Part shown: piece after piece, positions 48,447 through 57,396 of the stretch | How positions within the stretch are numbered: the stretch's first letter is position 1 | Layout of the letters: every line of letters starts with the position of its first letter | Source: CAVTBT01 sp963733065 | Lineage (GTDB): Bacteria; Actinomycetota; Thermoleophilia; Gaiellales; Gaiellaceae | Assembly (NCBI GenBank): GCA_963733065.1 | Contig: CAVTBT010000007.1 | Coordinates: 341,922 to 405,921, forward strand | Direction: 5' to 3' | DNA: 64,000 bases | Position numbers and translations under genes: made by a program | The notes under the pieces: generated by a model | The model's database searches: none | Told to the model about the DNA's origin: nothing | The model's input: the letters and a program-made list of their open reading frames with translations, nothing else

Positions 48447-49235
48447 GTGGCGAACATCTCCGAGGACACGCACGCACTCTGGATCGAGTTCAGGCGCACC
48501 GGTGACCGCGCGCTCCGCGACCGGCTGATCCTCACCTACGCGCCGCTCGTGAAGTTCGTCGCCGGCCGGCTCGGCAGCGGTCTGCCCGCCCACGTCGACG
48601 AGGGCGACCTCGTCTCGTACGGCCTCCTCGGGCTGATCGGGGCGATCGAGCGCTACGACCCCGACCGCGAGATCAAGTTCGAGACCTACGCGATCTCGAG
48701 GATCAAGGGCGCCATCATCGACGAGCTCCGCGCGCTCGACTGGGTGCCGCGCTCGGTGCGGACGCGGGCCCGCGACATCGAGCGCGCGATCGCCGAGCTC
48801 GAGCGCCGCCTGCACCGCGCGCCGACGGACGAGGAGATCGCCGAGAAGCTCGGCATCACCGGCGGCGAGCTCGAGGACAGCCTCACCGAGATCTCACGGT
48901 CCTCGATCGCCGCGCTCGACGAGCTGTGGACGGCGACTGCCGGCGGCGACCAGGTCGCGCTGATCGACACCATCGAGGACACGTCGGGGCCGGACCCCCA
49001 GGGCGCGCTCGCGCAGACCGAGTTGAAGGAGGCGCTCGGCGAGGCGATCGCGCGGCTGCCCGAGCGAGAGAAGCTCGTCGTCACGCTCTACTACTACGAG
49101 GAGCTGACGCTCCGGGAGATCGGCGAGGTGCTCGGCGTCACCGAGTCGCGCGTCTCGCAGCTGCACACGAAGGCCATCCTGCGGCTGAAGGCGCGCCTCG
49201 CAGGTGCCTCCGTGCGCGAGCCGCTCGAGACGTAG
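48447..49235 (+). CDS. FliA/WhiG-type RNA polymerase sigma factor
   Basis: 262 residues. Region 2 reads LVKFVAGRLGSGLPAHVDEG, DLVSYGLLGLIGAIERYD and FETYAISRIKGAIIDELRAL. Region 3 is RAPTDEEIAEKLGIT. Region 4 ends LTLREIGEVLGVTESRVSQL. This is the sigma-28 architecture used for motility or, in streptomycetes, sporulation. No flagellar genes or anti-sigma partner are in the window. Confidence 0.93.
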   Translation: MANISEDTHALWIEFRRTGDRALRDRLILTYAPLVKFVAGRLGSGLPAHVDEGDLVSYGLLGLIGAIERYDPDREIKFETYAISRIKGAIIDELRALDWVPRSVRTRARDIERAIAELERRLHRAPTDEEIAEKLGITGGELEDSLTEISRSSIAALDELWTATAGGDQVALIDTIEDTSGPDPQGALAQTELKEALGEAIARLPEREKLVVTLYYYEELTLREIGEVLGVTESRVSQLHTKAILRLKARLAGASVREPLET

Positions 49236-49350
49236 CCGCTTCCTCCCGCCGAAAAATCGCCGGATCTGGAAGGATTTCGCCGCGGCAAATCCGGGCAGCT
49301 CGAGGCGTCACGGGCTGCGCGATCGCAAGCCCAGTTGGGGGAGGGAACAA

Positions 49351-52145
49351 ATGAAGGATCGACCGCAGCTCACCAGGGCGCTGCTCGTATTCGTCCTGGG
49401 CGCAGTCATCGTGCTCACGGGCGCAGTCGCGCCCGCGAGCGGGACGAGCGCACGGGCGCCGTTGCCGGGCTACCTGACCGCAGCGGCCAACGGCAAGCCG
49501 AGCGCACTTGCCGTCACCTACCTGCGCGACCACGCCGCGAGGCACGGCCTCACGGCCGGCGACCTCCGCGAGGTGTCCGTTACCAGCACGTACACCGACG
49601 CCCACAACGGCGTCACCCACGTCTATCTCCAGCAGCGCTACCGCGGCATAGACGTCCACAACGGCATCGTCACCGCGAACGTGACGCGGGAGGGCGCGAT
49701 CCTGAGCGTCGCGACGCGATTTGTGCCACGGTTGGCCCAGGCGGCCGGCGGCCACAAGGCTGCGCGCACCGCCGTCGACGCCGTCCGCTCCGCGGCGCGG
49801 CATCTCGACATCGACGGCAGCACGGCGCTGAAGGTGCTCGATCGTCGCGGCGGCGCGGCGAACGAGGTCGTCCTATCGGGCGGCGGCGTCTCGGCCCGCG
49901 CGATTCCGGCCAAGCTCGTGTGGCAGCCGGTCGCGCATCGGTCGGTGCGTCTCGCGTGGAACATCGAGATCGCGGAGGGCGCCGAGCACCTGTGGAGTGT
50001 CCGTGTCGACGCGGCCACCGGCCAGGTGCTCGACACGGCCGACTTCGTCTCCCACGACGACGCGGGCGCAGTGGCGGCCGCGATCGCCCGGCCGGGCTCG
50101 AAGGGCGCCGCAGCGGCCGTGTCGTCGCTAACCACGCCCAACCCGGTGGCAGACGGGTCTTCCTATCGCGTCTTCGAGCTGCCCAAGGAGAGCCCGACCG
50201 ACGGCGACCGCACGCTGGTAAGCAATCCGGCCGACGCCGTCGCGTCGCCGTTCGGCTGGCACGACACGAACGGCGCCGCAGGCGCCGAGTTCACGACGAC
50301 GCAGGGCAACAACGTCCACGCCTACGCCGATCGCACGAACGACAACCTGCCGGATGCGGGCAGCTCGCCGGACGGCGGGGCCGGGCTCGACTTCGACTTC
50401 CCGCTCAACCTGAACGCCCGGCCGCTCGATTCGCAGCCGGCCTTCGTGACGAACCTCTTCTACTGGAACAACCTGATGCACGACATCAGCTACCGCTACG
50501 GCTTCACCGAGGCGGCGGGGAACTTCCAGCAGAACAACTACGGCAAGGGCGGGCTCGGCGGCGACTACGTCCGGGCCGAGGCCCAGGACGGCAGCGGGCG
50601 CAACAACGCCAACTTCAGCACGCCGTCGGAGGTCGCCGGCAACCCGAACGTCCCGCGCATGCAGATGTTCGAGTGGCGGTCTTCGGCGCCGAATCCGATC
50701 GTGATCCACCCGCCGTCACCGATCGCGGGCACGTACTTCGGGCCCATGGCCGGCTTCGGCGAGAGCCTGGTCACGACCGGCCCGATCAGCGGCGAGGCGG
50801 TGTACGTCGGTCGCGGCTGCGACCCGGCGTACCCGGTCGGCAACGTGACGCCGCCGCCGATCCCGCTCGACCCGTACCTGGCCGACCCGAGTGGGAAGGT
50901 CGCGATCATCGACCGTGGCGTCTGCAGCTTCGTGTCGAAGGTGAAGAAGGCCCAGGATCTGGGCGCGATCTTCGTGATCGTGGTCAACAACAACCCGCAG
51001 CCGCCGCTCGCGATGGGCGGTGGAGACCCGACCGTCACGATCCCGTCGGTGATGGTGAGCCAGGCCGACGGCGAGCTGATGAAGGCGAACGACCCGTTCC
51101 AGATGACCGTTTCGGACGGGACGGGCGGCGTGCCCGACCGCGACTCCGACATCGACAACGGCGTCATCGCCCACGAGTACGGCCACGGCATCTCCAACCG
51201 CCTGACCGGCGGTCCGCAGACCGTCGCCTGCCTGCAGAACGCCGAGCAAATGGGCGAGGGCTGGAGCGACTGGTGGGCCGTCACGCTGACCCACGAGGCA
51301 GGCGACACGCCGACGACCGTGCGCGGTGTCGGCACGTACGTCAGCTTCCAGCCGGAGAACGGCGTCGGCATCCGGCCGGCTCCTTACACGACCGACCTGA
51401 CCGTCAACCCGTACACGTACGCCGACGTGGCAGACGCGGTCAACATCAGCCAGCCGCACGGCATCGGCTTCATCTGGAACTCGATGCTGTGGGAGATGTA
51501 CTGGAACCTCGTCACGAAGCACGGCTACAACGCCAACGTCTACGGCGCGTGGCACACGGGCGGGAACAACCTCGCCCTGCAGCTGGTGACGGACGGCATG
51601 AAGTTCCAGCCGTGCAGCCCGGGCTTCGTCGACGGGCGGAACGCCATCCTGCAGGCCGACCTCGCCCTGACCGGCGGCGCCAACCAGTGCGAGATCTGGA
51701 ACGGCTTCGCGAAGCGTGGTCTCGGCGTCAGTGCCTCGCAGGGCTCGTCGAACAACCGCACCGACGGTGTCGAGGCCTTCGACGTCCCGACGGCCTGCTC
51801 GATGACCGGCATCTTCGGCCCGCTCAAGAACGATCCGGTGCTGAACAGCCGGAACGCGGGGGCCGCGGCGCCGGTCAGCTTCGGCCTCGGCGGCAGACAA
51901 GGGGCTGGACATCTTCGCGTCCGGCTTCCCGGCTTCCCAGCCGATCGACTGCACCACGAAGGCGCCGACCGGGCCGCTCGTGCCGACCCAGACGCCGGGC
52001 GGTAGCGGTCTCACCTACAACGCCGGCACCGGTCTCTACACATACACGTGGAAGACCGAGAAGAGCTGGGAAGGCAGCTGCCGCATGTTCGATCCTGCAG
52101 TTCAAGGACAACAGTCGGCAAGTCGCCTACGTCCGCTTCCGCTAG
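49351..52145 (+). CDS. Secreted M36 (fungalysin-type) metalloprotease (two frame breaks near the 3' end)
   Basis: About 931 residues after repair, from ATG 49351 behind GGGGGAGGGAAC. It has a signal peptide (LVFVLGAVIVLTGAVAPASG), an FTP-type propeptide (residues 60-200), an M36 catalytic domain with a PA domain inserted (VAIIDRGVCSFVSKVKKAQD), the zinc site HEYGHGISNRL at about residue 608, and the third ligand region EGWSDWWAVTL. Extra bases near 51888-51896 and 52091-52096 shift the frame twice. Corrected, the tail reads DKGLDIFASGFPAS ... QFKDNSRQVAYVRFR. Extracellular protein digestion would feed the two peptide importers. Confidence 0.88.
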
Positions 52146-52156
52146 GCGGAGCACAC

Positions 52157-52185
52157 GCGGGGAGCCCCCTTGTGGGGCTCCCCGC
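52157..52185. terminator. Hairpin between convergent M36 and kinase genes
   Basis: GCGGGGAGCCCC and its reverse complement around CTTGT, 12 bases from the M36 stop and 8 from the kinase stop. Confidence 0.75.
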
Positions 52186-52192
52186 CCTCGCG

Positions 52193-54088
52193 TCAGTCGA
52201 AGGTCTCGACGACGAGCTTCCAGCGCACCGAGCCGTGCGGCTCAACGCGGAACTCGAGCGTTCGGTCGGCGTCGGTCGGCTCGACGATCACCGTCTCGCG
52301 GCCCGTGTCCACCTCGGCGGCGCCGTCGTCGTCGCCGCGCCAGGCAACGCCGACCCAGCCGTCGAGGAAGCCGAGGAACGAGGTGTTGTCGACCACCAGG
52401 ACGACACGCGCCCCGGCGGGCACCGCGAGCGGCTCGGTGGTCGCGCTGTCCTCGCCTTCGAAGGCCTGTTCGACCTCCCACTGCGGCTCGCGCGCCACGA
52501 CCACGGTCACGGTCGACCCGACTCGGAGTCGCGTGCCCGCCGCGGGCTGTACCGCGAGCACGCTCCCCGGGTCCTCGGTCGACGACCGCTCCTCGACGTT
52601 CGTGGCGAAGCCCGCGTCCTCGAGCGCATCGAGCGCGTCGTCGGCCGAACGCCCGCGCACCCTCGGGACGGTGGCGCGCGGTGCGCCGGTCGACACGAGG
52701 ACCGTGACGTTGGCAGGTCGTCGGAGCCGCGACCCGGCGGCCGGCCGCGTCTCGGTGACGTGCCAGGCCGGAGTGGTGAGCGACGGGCCGTAGCGGCGGA
52801 CGGGCCTGAAGCCTGCGTCGGCGAGTGCCTTGAGGGCCGTTCTCGTCTTCACACCGACGACACCGGGAACGTCTGCCCAGGCCGTGCCAAGGCTGAGTCG
52901 CACGCGCAGCGCGCCCGTGGCGGGCACGTGCTCTCCCGCCGTCGGGTCCTGTGAGAGCACCTCGCCGGCGGGTACGTCCTCGGAGTAGGAGCGCTCGACG
53001 ACCTGCACGACGGGCGCGTCGACGTTCGCCTCCTTCGCGGCAAGGGCGATCTCGGAGCGCGTCTCCGCGAGGGAGTCACCGACGACCGCGGGCGCGGGCA
53101 CGCCCGGCGGGTCCATGCTCGCGACCGCATACACCGCGCCACCGATGAGGGCGGCCACCACCGCGACGGCAAGAGCCAGAACGCGCCGACGGCCGCGTTG
53201 CGAGCGGTGCGGTGATCGCCGCGCGAGCGTTGCGGCGGCGAGCGTCAGCTCCTCGCGCCTGGGCGCGCGGGCGTCCGGCGTCCGTGTCGGCGGGCGAACC
53301 GGAGCTCCGAGACGCCGCGCCGCATCGGCCGCGTCCGGCCGGTCGGCCGGATCGCGTGACAGCAGCGCGACGACGAGCGCGCGCGCCTCCGGCGGGACGT
53401 CGTCGCCGAGCGGGGGCGCGTCCTCCTGGATCCGACGGAGCCCCGCGGCGAGGCGATCCTCGCCTTCGAACGGCACACGGCCCGAGAGCAGGCGGAACAG
53501 CAGGCAGCCGAGCGCGTAGAGGTCCGTGGGCGTACTGCTGTCCCGTCCCGCCGCCTGCTCGGGTGACCAGTACTCGGGCGTCCCGGCCAGTACCGCCGAC
53601 ACGGGCGTCGAGCCGCCGGCGCGCGCCAGGCTCGCCAGACCGAAGTCGGAGACGACGACGCGTCCCGATCCCCGCTCGACGAGCACGTTCGCCGGCGTCA
53701 GGTCACGGTGGACGACGCCGCAGGCGTGTGCGTACGCGAGCGCGGAAGCGACCGGAGCCGCGAACCGACGGGCCTCCTGCCAGGGCAGCCTCCGGCCCTC
53801 GATGAGCTCCGCGAGGCTCTCGCCCTCGACGAGCTCCATCACGAGCAGCGTCCGTCCGTGCGACTCGGCCACGTCGTAGAGGCGCACGACGTGCGGGTGC
53901 TGGAGGCGTGCGAGCACCGCCGCCTCGCGTTCGAAGCGCCGCCGCAGGACGGCGTCGGCGGCGACCCAGTCGTGGACGATCTTGACCGCGACGTCTCGGC
54001 CAAGGCGCTCGTCGCGTGCGCGCCAGACGACGCTCATGCCGCCGCGGCCGAGCTCGTGCAGCAGGCGGTATCGGTCGGCGGCGCGCAT
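52193..54088 (-). CDS. PASTA-domain Ser/Thr protein kinase
   Basis: 631 residues. Kinase domain 1-270: GRGGMSVV, ATP lysine Lys36 (VAVKIV), catalytic loop HRDLTPANV at about 127-135 (threonine at the usual lysine position), SDFGLAS and GTPEYWSPEQ. A membrane helix lies near residues 304-326. Three PASTA repeats follow outside (about 330-540), which in PknB relatives sense peptidoglycan fragments. The last 90 residues (EGEDSATTEPLAVPAGARVV onward) form an additional beta-rich domain I do not recognise. Confidence 0.92.
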   Translation of the reverse strand: MRAADRYRLLHELGRGGMSVVWRARDERLGRDVAVKIVHDWVAADAVLRRRFEREAAVLARLQHPHVVRLYDVAESHGRTLLVMELVEGESLAELIEGRRLPWQEARRFAAPVASALAYAHACGVVHRDLTPANVLVERGSGRVVVSDFGLASLARAGGSTPVSAVLAGTPEYWSPEQAAGRDSSTPTDLYALGCLLFRLLSGRVPFEGEDRLAAGLRRIQEDAPPLGDDVPPEARALVVALLSRDPADRPDAADAARRLGAPVRPPTRTPDARAPRREELTLAAATLARRSPHRSQRGRRRVLALAVAVVAALIGGAVYAVASMDPPGVPAPAVVGDSLAETRSEIALAAKEANVDAPVVQVVERSYSEDVPAGEVLSQDPTAGEHVPATGALRVRLSLGTAWADVPGVVGVKTRTALKALADAGFRPVRRYGPSLTTPAWHVTETRPAAGSRLRRPANVTVLVSTGAPRATVPRVRGRSADDALDALEDAGFATNVEERSSTEDPGSVLAVQPAAGTRLRVGSTVTVVVAREPQWEVEQAFEGEDSATTEPLAVPAGARVVLVVDNTSFLGFLDGWVGVAWRGDDDGAAEVDTGRETVIVEPTDADRTLEFRVEPHGSVRWKLVVETFD

Positions 54089-54218
54089 CGTCGAGACGCG
54101 GCGCGAGGGGTGCGCCGGGCGGCTGCCAGCCTAGCGAAGCCCCCTCTCCGGCGGCCTGGGCGGTTGGGTACGATCGCGGACCGCTCACCTGTCACGAATC
54201 GAGGAGGACCGCGAGCCC

Positions 54219-56276
54219 ATGCCAACCTTCGAGCCGGGGAAGATCCGCAACGTCGCCGTCGTCGGCCACCGTGGCACGGGCAAGACGTCGCTCGTCGAGG
54301 CGCTGCTCTTCCAGTCCGGGCAGGTCAACCGGCTCGGGACGATCGACGCCGGCTCGACCGTGTCCGACTGGGACGACGACGAGCACAAGCGCGGCCACTC
54401 CATCGCCCTCTCGCTCGTCCACACGGAGTGGCAGGAGCGCAAGCTCAACCTCCTGGACGTCCCGGGCGATCCGAGCTTCCAGGGCGAAGTGCGTTGCGCG
54501 CTGCGGGTCGTCGAGGGCGCGCTCTTCTGCGTCAGCGGCGTCATGGGCGTCGAGGTGGGCACCGGGCGTGCGTGGAAGCTCGCCGACCAGCTCGGACTCT
54601 CCCGGCTCCTCTTCGTGAACATGCTCGACCGGGAGCGCGCCGACTTCTTCCGGACGCTCGGACAGCTGCAGTCCCAGCTGTCGGAGCGCTGTGTGGCGGT
54701 GCACTTGCCGATCGGCGCCGAGCACGAGCTGACCGGCATCGTCGACGTCCTCCATCTCTGCGCGTACACGAGCCCGGAGGGCGGCAAGGAGGCCGAGCCG
54801 GCGGCGATCCCCGACGAGATGGCCGACCAGGTCGCCGAGTACCGCGAGAAACTCCTCGACGAGGTCGTGCAGACCGACGAGGCGCTGATGGAGCGCTACC
54901 TCGACGGCCAGGAGCTCGGGGTCGAGGAGGTGGCACACGCGCTGAAGGACGCCGTCACGCGAGGAGAGGTGTATCCGGTCGCCTGCGGCGTGGCCACGAA
55001 GAACCTCGGTACGCACGCGTTGCTCGACCTCATCGTCGAGGGCGTGCCCTCGCCGGCGAAGAAGGGCGTGCCGCCGGTCGAGGTGGAGGGAGCGGCCACC
55101 TCCGCCTTCGTCTTCAAGACGATTGCCGATCCGTTCGCGGGCCGCATCAACCTCTTCCGTGTGCTGGAGGGCTCCGTCTCGGGCGACGCGACGCTCGTCA
55201 ACGGCCGCGCCAAGAGCAAGGAGCGCATGGGCACGCTCCTCGAGCTCCAGGGGAAGGAGCACACGCCCGCGAAGGAGTTCGGCCCGGGCGACATCGGCGC
55301 CGTCGCGAAGCTGAAGGACGCGCACACCGGCGACCTGCTCGTCGACAAGGACGTGGCAGAGGGAACGGTCGATCTCGGCTTTCCCGAGCCGGTGATGAGC
55401 TTCGCGGTGACGCCGAAGGCCAAGGGCGACGAGGAGAAGGTCGCGAGCGCCATCCGTCGCCTCGCAGAGGAGGATCCGACCCTCCACCTGCGGCGCGACC
55501 AGCAGACCGGGGAGGAGATCCTCTCGGGGATGAGCCAGATGCACGTCGAGGTCGCACTCGAGCGCGCGAAGCGCCGTTTCGGCGTCGACGTCGAGCTGCA
55601 CCAGCCACGCGTGCCGTACCTCGAGACGATCCGCCGGGAGTCCCGCTCGCACGCGCGCTACAAGAAGCAGACCGGCGGCCGTGGACAGTTCGGGGACTGC
55701 CACATCGTGCTGGAGCCGATCGAGGGCCACGTCGGGTACGAGTTCGTGGACAAGATTGTCGGCGGAGTCATCCCGCAGGGGTTCCGGCCGGCGGTCGACA
55801 AGGGCATCCAGGAGGCGATGGCACACGGCGAGCTCGCCGGGGCGCCCGTGCAGGGCGTGCGCGTGCTGCTCGTCGACGGCTCGTACCACACAGTCGACTC
55901 CTCGGAGATGGCGTTCAAGATCGCAGGCTCGATGGCGTTCAAGGAGGCGTACAGCAACGCGGATCCCGTGCTGCTCGAGCCGATCATGGAGCTCGAAGCG
56001 ACCGTCCCGGACGAGGCGGTGGGCGCCGTCAACGGCGATCTCAACTCGCGCCGCGGACGGCTGCACGGGATGGAGCCCGCGAGCGGCATGACGACGATCA
56101 AGGCCGAGGTGCCGATGGCCGAGCTGCTGACGTACTCCCAGTCGCTGACGTCGCTGACCGGCGGCCGCGGCGACTACTCGATGCACTTCCTCCGCTACGA
56201 GGAGGTGCCCATGCACGTCGCCCAGAAGGTGATCGAGGACGCGAAGCGCGAACGGGAGACCGCCACCGCGCATTAG
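54219..56276 (+). CDS. Elongation factor G-like GTPase (FusA2-type paralogue)
   Basis: 685 residues with the EF-G domain order. The P-loop GHRGTGKT (16-23) is intact, but switch II is DVPGDPSF instead of DTPGHVDF, so the catalytic histidine is missing, and the base-recognition motif is NMLD rather than NKxD. Domains IV-V are present (QTGGRGQFGDCHI, GSYHTVDSSEMAFKIAG, LTGGRGDYSMHF). This matches the EF-G-like group of unknown role found beside true EF-G. Divergent from the PASTA kinase. Confidence 0.92.
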   Translation: MPTFEPGKIRNVAVVGHRGTGKTSLVEALLFQSGQVNRLGTIDAGSTVSDWDDDEHKRGHSIALSLVHTEWQERKLNLLDVPGDPSFQGEVRCALRVVEGALFCVSGVMGVEVGTGRAWKLADQLGLSRLLFVNMLDRERADFFRTLGQLQSQLSERCVAVHLPIGAEHELTGIVDVLHLCAYTSPEGGKEAEPAAIPDEMADQVAEYREKLLDEVVQTDEALMERYLDGQELGVEEVAHALKDAVTRGEVYPVACGVATKNLGTHALLDLIVEGVPSPAKKGVPPVEVEGAATSAFVFKTIADPFAGRINLFRVLEGSVSGDATLVNGRAKSKERMGTLLELQGKEHTPAKEFGPGDIGAVAKLKDAHTGDLLVDKDVAEGTVDLGFPEPVMSFAVTPKAKGDEEKVASAIRRLAEEDPTLHLRRDQQTGEEILSGMSQMHVEVALERAKRRFGVDVELHQPRVPYLETIRRESRSHARYKKQTGGRGQFGDCHIVLEPIEGHVGYEFVDKIVGGVIPQGFRPAVDKGIQEAMAHGELAGAPVQGVRVLLVDGSYHTVDSSEMAFKIAGSMAFKEAYSNADPVLLEPIMELEATVPDEAVGAVNGDLNSRRGRLHGMEPASGMTTIKAEVPMAELLTYSQSLTSLTGGRGDYSMHFLRYEEVPMHVAQKVIEDAKRERETATAH

Positions 56277-56322
56277 CGGGCAATCGTCCGCCATTTGAAG
56301 GCCGAGGTGCACAACCGCGGCT

Positions 56323-56381
56323 GCGAAGCGGCCGCCTTCAGGGATTTGCGCGACCGGAATTCGCGCAAGCGAATTCCGGTC
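56323..56381. repeat. Structured intergenic repeat family 2, copy B
   Basis: GCGAAGCGGCCGCCTTCAG leads into a hairpin with arm GACCGGAATTCGC (56352-56364), loop GCAA and an exact reverse-complement arm (56369-56381). Compared with copy A, T to C in the left arm is matched by A to G in the right arm. Confidence 0.8.
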
Positions 56382-56413
56382 ATGCGAGGGCTAACCCTGT
56401 GGAAAAGTGCTGC

Positions 56414-56419
56414 TAGGGT
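56414..56419 (+). promoter_or_regulatory. TAGGGT box, 7 bases before the ATG at 56427
   Basis: Supports the short start of the zinc-ribbon gene and excludes translation through repeat copy B. Confidence 0.4.
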
Positions 56420-56426
56420 CCGAGCC

Positions 56427-57044
56427 ATGCGGGTTACCCGCGCCAGCGTCACGCGGATCTGCGCCGTTTGCGAGCGCACCCTGCTCATGGGCGAGCACGC
56501 GTACCGGTTCGCCCCGGACGCTCGCGAGTTCGTGGACGTCTGCCCGCTCTGCCAGGAGATCGCGCTCGAGCACGGCTGGGTGCGCGAGGGCCAACCGGTT
56601 TCGCTCACGGTGCCCGACGTGCCACGCCGTGGCCGCCTGAGCCTCGCGGCGATCCTGGGGGGTGCCGGCGCTCGCCGCGCCGCCGAGGCCCCGGTCGCCG
56701 CCGAGCCGATCCTGCGCCGCCTGTCCGAGCCGGAGCTGGCGATCGTCGAGGCCGCCGACCTGTTCAACGTCAGCCCGTTCCGCCGCACGATTCATGGGGT
56801 CGCTCGGTCGCTGGGCGAGCCGCAAGCCTCGATCCTGCCGCTCTCCGGCGTCAGCGGGGAGATGATCATCACGGCCGCCTGGGAGATCAGCTGGTACCAG
56901 TACCGCGTCTCGCCCGATGCCGGGCAGCCGGTGCGGCTCGCCGAGCGCGGGCACGACGTCGGTGACGTCGAGCCGCGGTTTCGCGAGTGGAACGCCCGGC
57001 TGACCGAGGACGGCCGGCTGATGCCCGACATCGCCCGCGTCTGA
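56427..57044 (+). CDS. Zinc-ribbon protein of unknown function
   Basis: 205 residues. The N-terminal ribbon has CAVC and CPLC pairs about 28 residues apart, with an AYRFAPDAREFVDV insert. A proline/alanine linker follows, then a C-terminal region with LSEPELAIVEAADLFNVSPF and a W-rich segment AAWEISWYQYRV ending near LMPDIARV. I recognise no family. The ribbon could bind nucleic acid or protein. Confidence 0.65.
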   Translation: MRVTRASVTRICAVCERTLLMGEHAYRFAPDAREFVDVCPLCQEIALEHGWVREGQPVSLTVPDVPRRGRLSLAAILGGAGARRAAEAPVAAEPILRRLSEPELAIVEAADLFNVSPFRRTIHGVARSLGEPQASILPLSGVSGEMIITAAWEISWYQYRVSPDAGQPVRLAERGHDVGDVEPRFREWNARLTEDGRLMPDIARV

Positions 57045-57121
57045 CCGGACGCGGCTCGGCTGTATCGCTCCTGATCGGCGAATCGGCATCGGGTCCGGGT
57101 GGCGTCCGCCGCCAGGGGTCG

Positions 57122-57127
57122 TAGACT
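57122..57127 (+). promoter_or_regulatory. TAGACT box, 9 bases before the ATG at 57137
   Basis: The same hexamer and 9-base spacing recur at 57382-57387 in front of the aldehyde dehydrogenase, so the two neighbouring genes have near-identical start regions. Confidence 0.4.
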
Positions 57128-57136
57128 CAGAGACAG

Positions 57137-57373
57137 ATGATCTTCTGCGTGATCCCGCGCGAGCTCGAGGACGAGCTGTACGACCGCATGGTCGAGTACT
57201 ACAAGGACAACCCCAACGTGACGGTGATCGTGGACCGCCGCGAGGGCAACGACCGGCGCTCCCGGCACGGGAAGTCGGGCGGGAACCGGGAGATCAGAGA
57301 CCGCAGGCGGGCACGCGCGACCGGCTCGTTCCCGTCCGTCGACCCGCAGGAGGACCCGCAAGAGGCCGCGTGA
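57137..57373 (+). CDS. 78-residue basic microprotein
   Basis: MIFCVIPRELEDELYDRMVE, then YYKDNPNVTVIVDRREGNDR and a strongly basic tail (RRSRHGKSGGNREIRDRRRA). The N-terminal half looks like a beta-alpha-beta fold and the tail like a nucleic-acid-binding extension. Function unknown. Confidence 0.65.
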   Translation: MIFCVIPRELEDELYDRMVEYYKDNPNVTVIVDRREGNDRRSRHGKSGGNREIRDRRRARATGSFPSVDPQEDPQEAA

Positions 57374-57381
57374 CGGCTCGG

Positions 57382-57387
57382 TAGACT
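57382..57387 (+). promoter_or_regulatory. TAGACT box before the aldehyde dehydrogenase
   Basis: 9 bases upstream of ATG 57397. Confidence 0.4.
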
Positions 57388-57396
57388 GGCCGCCGC

